Part shown: positions 15,102-15,310 of the stretch, piece after piece | Layout: every line of letters starts with the position of its first letter | How positions within the stretch are numbered: position 1 is the first letter of the stretch | Source of the DNA: F23-B02 sp963625655 | GTDB lineage: Bacteria > Bacillota > Clostridia > Oscillospirales > Oscillospiraceae | Assembly (NCBI GenBank): GCA_963625655.1 | Contig: CAVFTS010000033.1 | Location: 1-15,310 of the forward strand | Direction of reading: 5' to 3' | Length of the DNA: 15,310 nucleotides | The notes under the pieces: model-generated | Databases searched by the model: none | Told to the model about the DNA's origin: nothing | Seen by the model: only the letters and a program-made list of their open reading frames with translations | Program-made: the position numbers and the translations under genes

Positions 15102-15310
15102 GGACGGGGCGGCGCCCACTGTCCCGTCCGCACAATGTTTTTCCTTTCTTCAAAGACAAAGAAGCACCCGAGTGGTGCTTCTTTGTCTCAGCGTGCAAAA
15201 AAGTCATGCGACTTTTTTGCACGCTTCAAAACACGCCACGTTTTTTGTGAAGCGTTGCTTCACGAAAAACCTCGCTACGCTCGTCAAAAAGCCTGATAAC
15301 TCAGGCGTTT
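15102..15310. repeat. Series of stacked hairpins after the operon
   Basis: The 245 bases after the CoA-transferase gene hold no gene but at least five inverted repeats in a row. The first is GGACGGG/CCCGTCC at 15103-15120, then perfect stems at 15154-15188 and 15190-15225. A 14-bp stem with one wobble follows at 15240-15270, and GCCTGA/TCAGGC at 15291-15306 runs on to the window edge. The second is listed separately as the likely terminator. Confidence 0.7.
15154..15188. terminator. Likely terminator of the acd-etfBA-CoA-transferase operon
   Basis: A perfect 15-bp stem, AGACAAAGAAGCACC with GGTGCTTCTTTGTCT, and a 5-base loop, about 90 bases after the operon's last stop codon. The right arm ends T-rich, and the mirror arm is A-rich, so it can act both ways. 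Confidence 0.7.

Overview
The window looks like a chromosomal segment of a moderately GC-rich, spore-lineage Firmicute, most likely a gut-type member of the Clostridia (Oscillospirales-like). The pointers are an N-terminal SpoVT/AbrB domain, a YitT-family membrane protein, a short KdpD, a YtoI-type regulator, clostridial Etf/acyl-CoA dehydrogenase genes, strong AGGAGG ribosome binding sites and SigA-like promoters. The taxon is inferred from protein resemblance only.

Layout. Positions 1-371 are a scar: about 18 codons of what looks like a DUF4143-type AAA ATPase run straight into the 3' part of an IS1182-like transposase, which itself carries an internal, frame-changing deletion. A two-way terminator follows. 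On the minus strand (433-3636) lie kdpD-kdpE (4-base overlap), a terminator, then yitT and a dCMP deaminase gene (20-base overlap). The yitT promoter appears to be embedded in the kdpDE terminator hairpin. Divergent promoters at 3652-3743 separate kdpDE from a plus-strand lipid kinase-like gene. After it come a 56-residue basic membrane peptide gene with its own promoter, tRNA-Asp(GTC) and tRNA-Thr(GGT), a minus-strand open-frame remnant without a start codon, a C-terminally truncated spoVT-like gene and typA/bipA. A 21-bp two-way terminator closes this part.

The accessory and most interesting part is 7958-15065. On the minus strand are a YtoI-type regulator (winged helix, DRTGG, two CBS domains, hot-dog domain) and, overlapping its end, an acyl-CoA dehydrogenase. 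Divergently on the plus strand is a compact operon: acyl-CoA dehydrogenase, etfB, etfA and a CaiB-like class III CoA-transferase. Together the plus-strand genes can form a self-contained CoA-loop reductase: the transferase activates an unsaturated carboxylate with CoA taken from the reduced product, and the dehydrogenase-Etf complex reduces it, possibly with electron bifurcation. The transferase resembles E. coli CaiB along its whole length, so a betaine-like enoate such as crotonobetaine is a reasonable guess. No CaiC ligase, CaiD hydratase or CaiT transporter is in the window. The regulator's hot-dog domain suggests that it senses an acyl-CoA of the pathway. The divergent intergenic region holds promoters, a palindrome and four copies of a TAACAG motif. 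After the operon (15066-15310) is an unusual series of stacked hairpins.
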